A DNA stretch of 64,000 nucleotides, from assembly GCF_030295765.1 (NCBI RefSeq), contig NZ_AP027292.1, forward strand, positions 2,852,001 to 2,916,000, written 5' to 3'. Origin of the DNA: Neptuniibacter halophilus (GTDB lineage: Bacteria; Pseudomonadota; Gammaproteobacteria; Pseudomonadales; Balneatricaceae). The position numbers were made by a program, and so were the translations under genes. Positions 62,390-64,000 of the stretch are shown piece after piece. Below the pieces are notes generated by a model that worked only from the letters and a program-made list of their open reading frames with translations, did not search any database and was not told the DNA's origin. Every line of letters starts with the position of its first letter. The first letter of the stretch is position 1.

Positions 62390-64000
62390 ATGCGGTTTGT
62401 TTTCGGGTTTTTGTTGTTGTCGCTGTTGAGTGTGGTAACCCAGGCTGCTGAATCGATTTCAGTACAGCTTTTGTGGAAACATCAGTTCCAGTTTGCCGGG
62501 TACTACATTGCTAAAGAGAAGGGCTTTTATGCTGAAGAGGGGCTGGAGGTCGGACTTAAGGAGTATGGACCTGACCTTGATCTGGTAGATGAGGTGCTTC
62601 AGGGAAACAGCCAGTTTGCTGTGGGCCGGACCTCGTTACTGATTGACCAGAATGCCGGTGCCGATATTGTCGCGCTGTTTGCCGCTTACCAGCAATCTCC
62701 CCTGATGCTGCTCACCCGGAAGGATTCGGGGATTCTGCTGTCATCGGATCTGCGTAACCGCAGGGTTATGATCACCAACGATGCCAAACGGGTAGGAGAG
62801 CTGATCGCCATGTTACTGCAGGCGGGGATTACCCTGTCTGAATTCGAGCAGGTGGAACACAGTTATGATGTTAACGACCTTATATCGGGTAAGGTCGACG
62901 CGATAGCCTCTTATGTTTCAAATGAGCCGTTTGAGATGGAGCGGCAGGGGGTGGAGTACAATGTTATCCACCCTAAAGATTATGGTTTTGATATGTACTC
63001 GGACATTCTGTTCAGCTCCCGTGAGTACATTGAGCAGCATCCGGATACAACAGATAAGTTTTATCGTGCTTCGATTCGTGGCTGGATCTACGCATTCAAC
63101 CATATAGAAGAAACCGCCCGGCTGATCTTTGAGCGCTACAACACCCAGAATAAATCCTTAGCTGCACTCATCTTTGAGGGCCAGGAGCTGAAGAAACTGG
63201 CTTTCGATAAGGATGGTAATTTCGGCACCTTGTCAGAAACCAAGTTTAATGAGATGGCGCAGGTCTATCTGGTTACCGGGAGTATTTTTCGCGGTTATAA
63301 CTTTTCTGATTTTATCTACCGTCCGCCGAGCAATCAGTTTCGTCTGAGTATGGCGGAAAAACGTTTTATCCGTAATACCACGCCGCTCAGGGTGTGTGTT
63401 AATCCGGACTGGTACCCTTTTGAATCCTATGATGAAGCGCAGCATCAGGGCATGATTGCGGACTATCTGGCGTTAGTGATGAATAATCTGGAGCTGGAGT
63501 ATCAGGTGGTGCCCAGCACGAGCTGGAGTGGTTCAATGCAGTTGCTGCGCAGTGGGCAGTGTCAGATGCTGGCCGGGGCGATGCAGACGATTAACCGGGC
63601 CGGTTTCATGGACTTTTCCCGGCCCTATCTGTCGGTACCGGCTGTGGTTGCAATGCGTCAGGGAGAGGAGGGCAAAAAGCTCTCTGAGATGACGCTCGGG
63701 GTGATTGAAGGCTCAGCGTTTCAGGAGATTCTGGCTGCCCGGTATCCGGGGATTCGGATGCTGGGGGTTGAGCGCAATCTGCAAGGGTTGCGCATGGTGC
63801 TGTCGGGCGAGCTGGACGGATTTGTGGGCGGGGATGCCAGTATCGCCCATGCCCTCAAAGCTAACCAGATCTCCGGAATTACACTGGTAGACCAGTTACA
63901 TGATAACTGGGACCTCAGTATTGCGGTCAGTAAACAGGGTTCACCTTATCTGCTGAGTGCGATCAACAAATCATTGCAGTCAATCACACCTGAAGAGCGG
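62390..64000 (+). CDS. NMT1-type plus SBP_bac_3-type sensor protein, 3' end outside the window
   Basis: An open frame of 537 codons with no stop before the window ends. A signal peptide (FVFGFLLLSLLSVVTQAAE) is followed by an NMT1-like domain (LLWKHQFQFAGYYIAKEKGF, then YAEEGLEVGLKEYG), residues about 25-310. A second periplasmic-binding domain of the SBP_bac_3 type starts near residue 325 (TPLRVCVNPDWYPFESYDE...FSRPYL). It shares the KHQFQFAGYY-type start with the gene at 58266. The missing C-terminus probably carries TM and signalling domains (PAS, GGDEF or histidine kinase); this is inference. The start has AAGGAAG five bases upstream. Confidence 0.85.
   Translation, partial: MRFVFGFLLLSLLSVVTQAAESISVQLLWKHQFQFAGYYIAKEKGFYAEEGLEVGLKEYGPDLDLVDEVLQGNSQFAVGRTSLLIDQNAGADIVALFAAYQQSPLMLLTRKDSGILLSSDLRNRRVMITNDAKRVGELIAMLLQAGITLSEFEQVEHSYDVNDLISGKVDAIASYVSNEPFEMERQGVEYNVIHPKDYGFDMYSDILFSSREYIEQHPDTTDKFYRASIRGWIYAFNHIEETARLIFERYNTQNKSLAALIFEGQELKKLAFDKDGNFGTLSETKFNEMAQVYLVTGSIFRGYNFSDFIYRPPSNQFRLSMAEKRFIRNTTPLRVCVNPDWYPFESYDEAQHQGMIADYLALVMNNLELEYQVVPSTSWSGSMQLLRSGQCQMLAGAMQTINRAGFMDFSRPYLSVPAVVAMRQGEEGKKLSEMTLGVIEGSAFQEILAARYPGIRMLGVERNLQGLRMVLSGELDGFVGGDASIAHALKANQISGITLVDQLHDNWDLSIAVSKQGSPYLLSAINKSLQSITPEER

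Overview
The window looks like a chromosomal segment of a marine-type gammaproteobacterium, probably related to Oceanospirillaceae. That placement is inferred from the gene content (FtsA/FtsZ, YdbH-YnbE-YdbL, RmuC, HtpG, cytochrome c5, SelO, many c-di-GMP proteins) and moderate-to-high GC in the backbone; no 16S gene is present. The first gene (a TonB-dependent copper receptor) and the last gene (an NMT1-like sensor) are cut by the window edges.

Backbone, 1-19.3 kb: copper receptor; two c-di-GMP proteins; an LpxR-like outer-membrane protein; the ydbH-ynbE-ydbL envelope lipid-transport operon; an O-methyltransferase pair; a two-TM potassium channel; rmuC and a gamma-glutamylcyclotransferase-like gene. 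ftsA-ftsZ follows, standing apart from the rest of the division/cell-wall (dcw) cluster. It is preceded by an AT-rich region holding five 17-bp near-palindromic elements at an exact 32-bp period. A diguanylate cyclase with a CxxCH haem motif and a tRNA-Ser(GGA) close this part.

Genomic island, about 19.30-39.76 kb: a more AT-rich 20.4-kb element is integrated at the 3' end of the tRNA-Ser gene. A 26-bp direct repeat marks both ends, and 25-bp arm-like repeats lie just inside them. The left part is an integration/replication-like module: tyrosine integrase, 20-bp iteron-like tandem repeats, an AlpA-type regulator, an inovirus-Gp2/YagK-YfjJ-like protein and a zinc-ribbon protein. Next come a NYN-LOTUS protein and a lipoprotein. 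The rest is defence cargo: an Mrr-type nuclease, a complete type I restriction-modification system (hsdR, hsdM, hsdS), a block of four unrecognised genes, and a complete Zorya type II system (zorA, zorB, zorE). A short degraded relic lying before zorA is homologous to one of the unrecognised genes. The terminator expected after the tRNA now lies beyond the right end of the island.

Backbone, 39.8-64 kb: an FeS-type photolyase near a DUF2878 / chalcone-isomerase-like / DUF3833 / SDR run that resembles photo-oxidative-stress clusters. Then come a choice-of-anchor protein, a phosphoribosyltransferase, tag, a pirin/DoxX pair divergent from a LysR regulator, an alkyltransferase-like gene, selO, a cold-shock gene with a long leader, htpG and a cytochrome c5. 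The end holds a methyl-accepting chemotaxis protein flanked by two related NMT1-domain sensors, with a decayed PAS-domain relic just upstream of the first.
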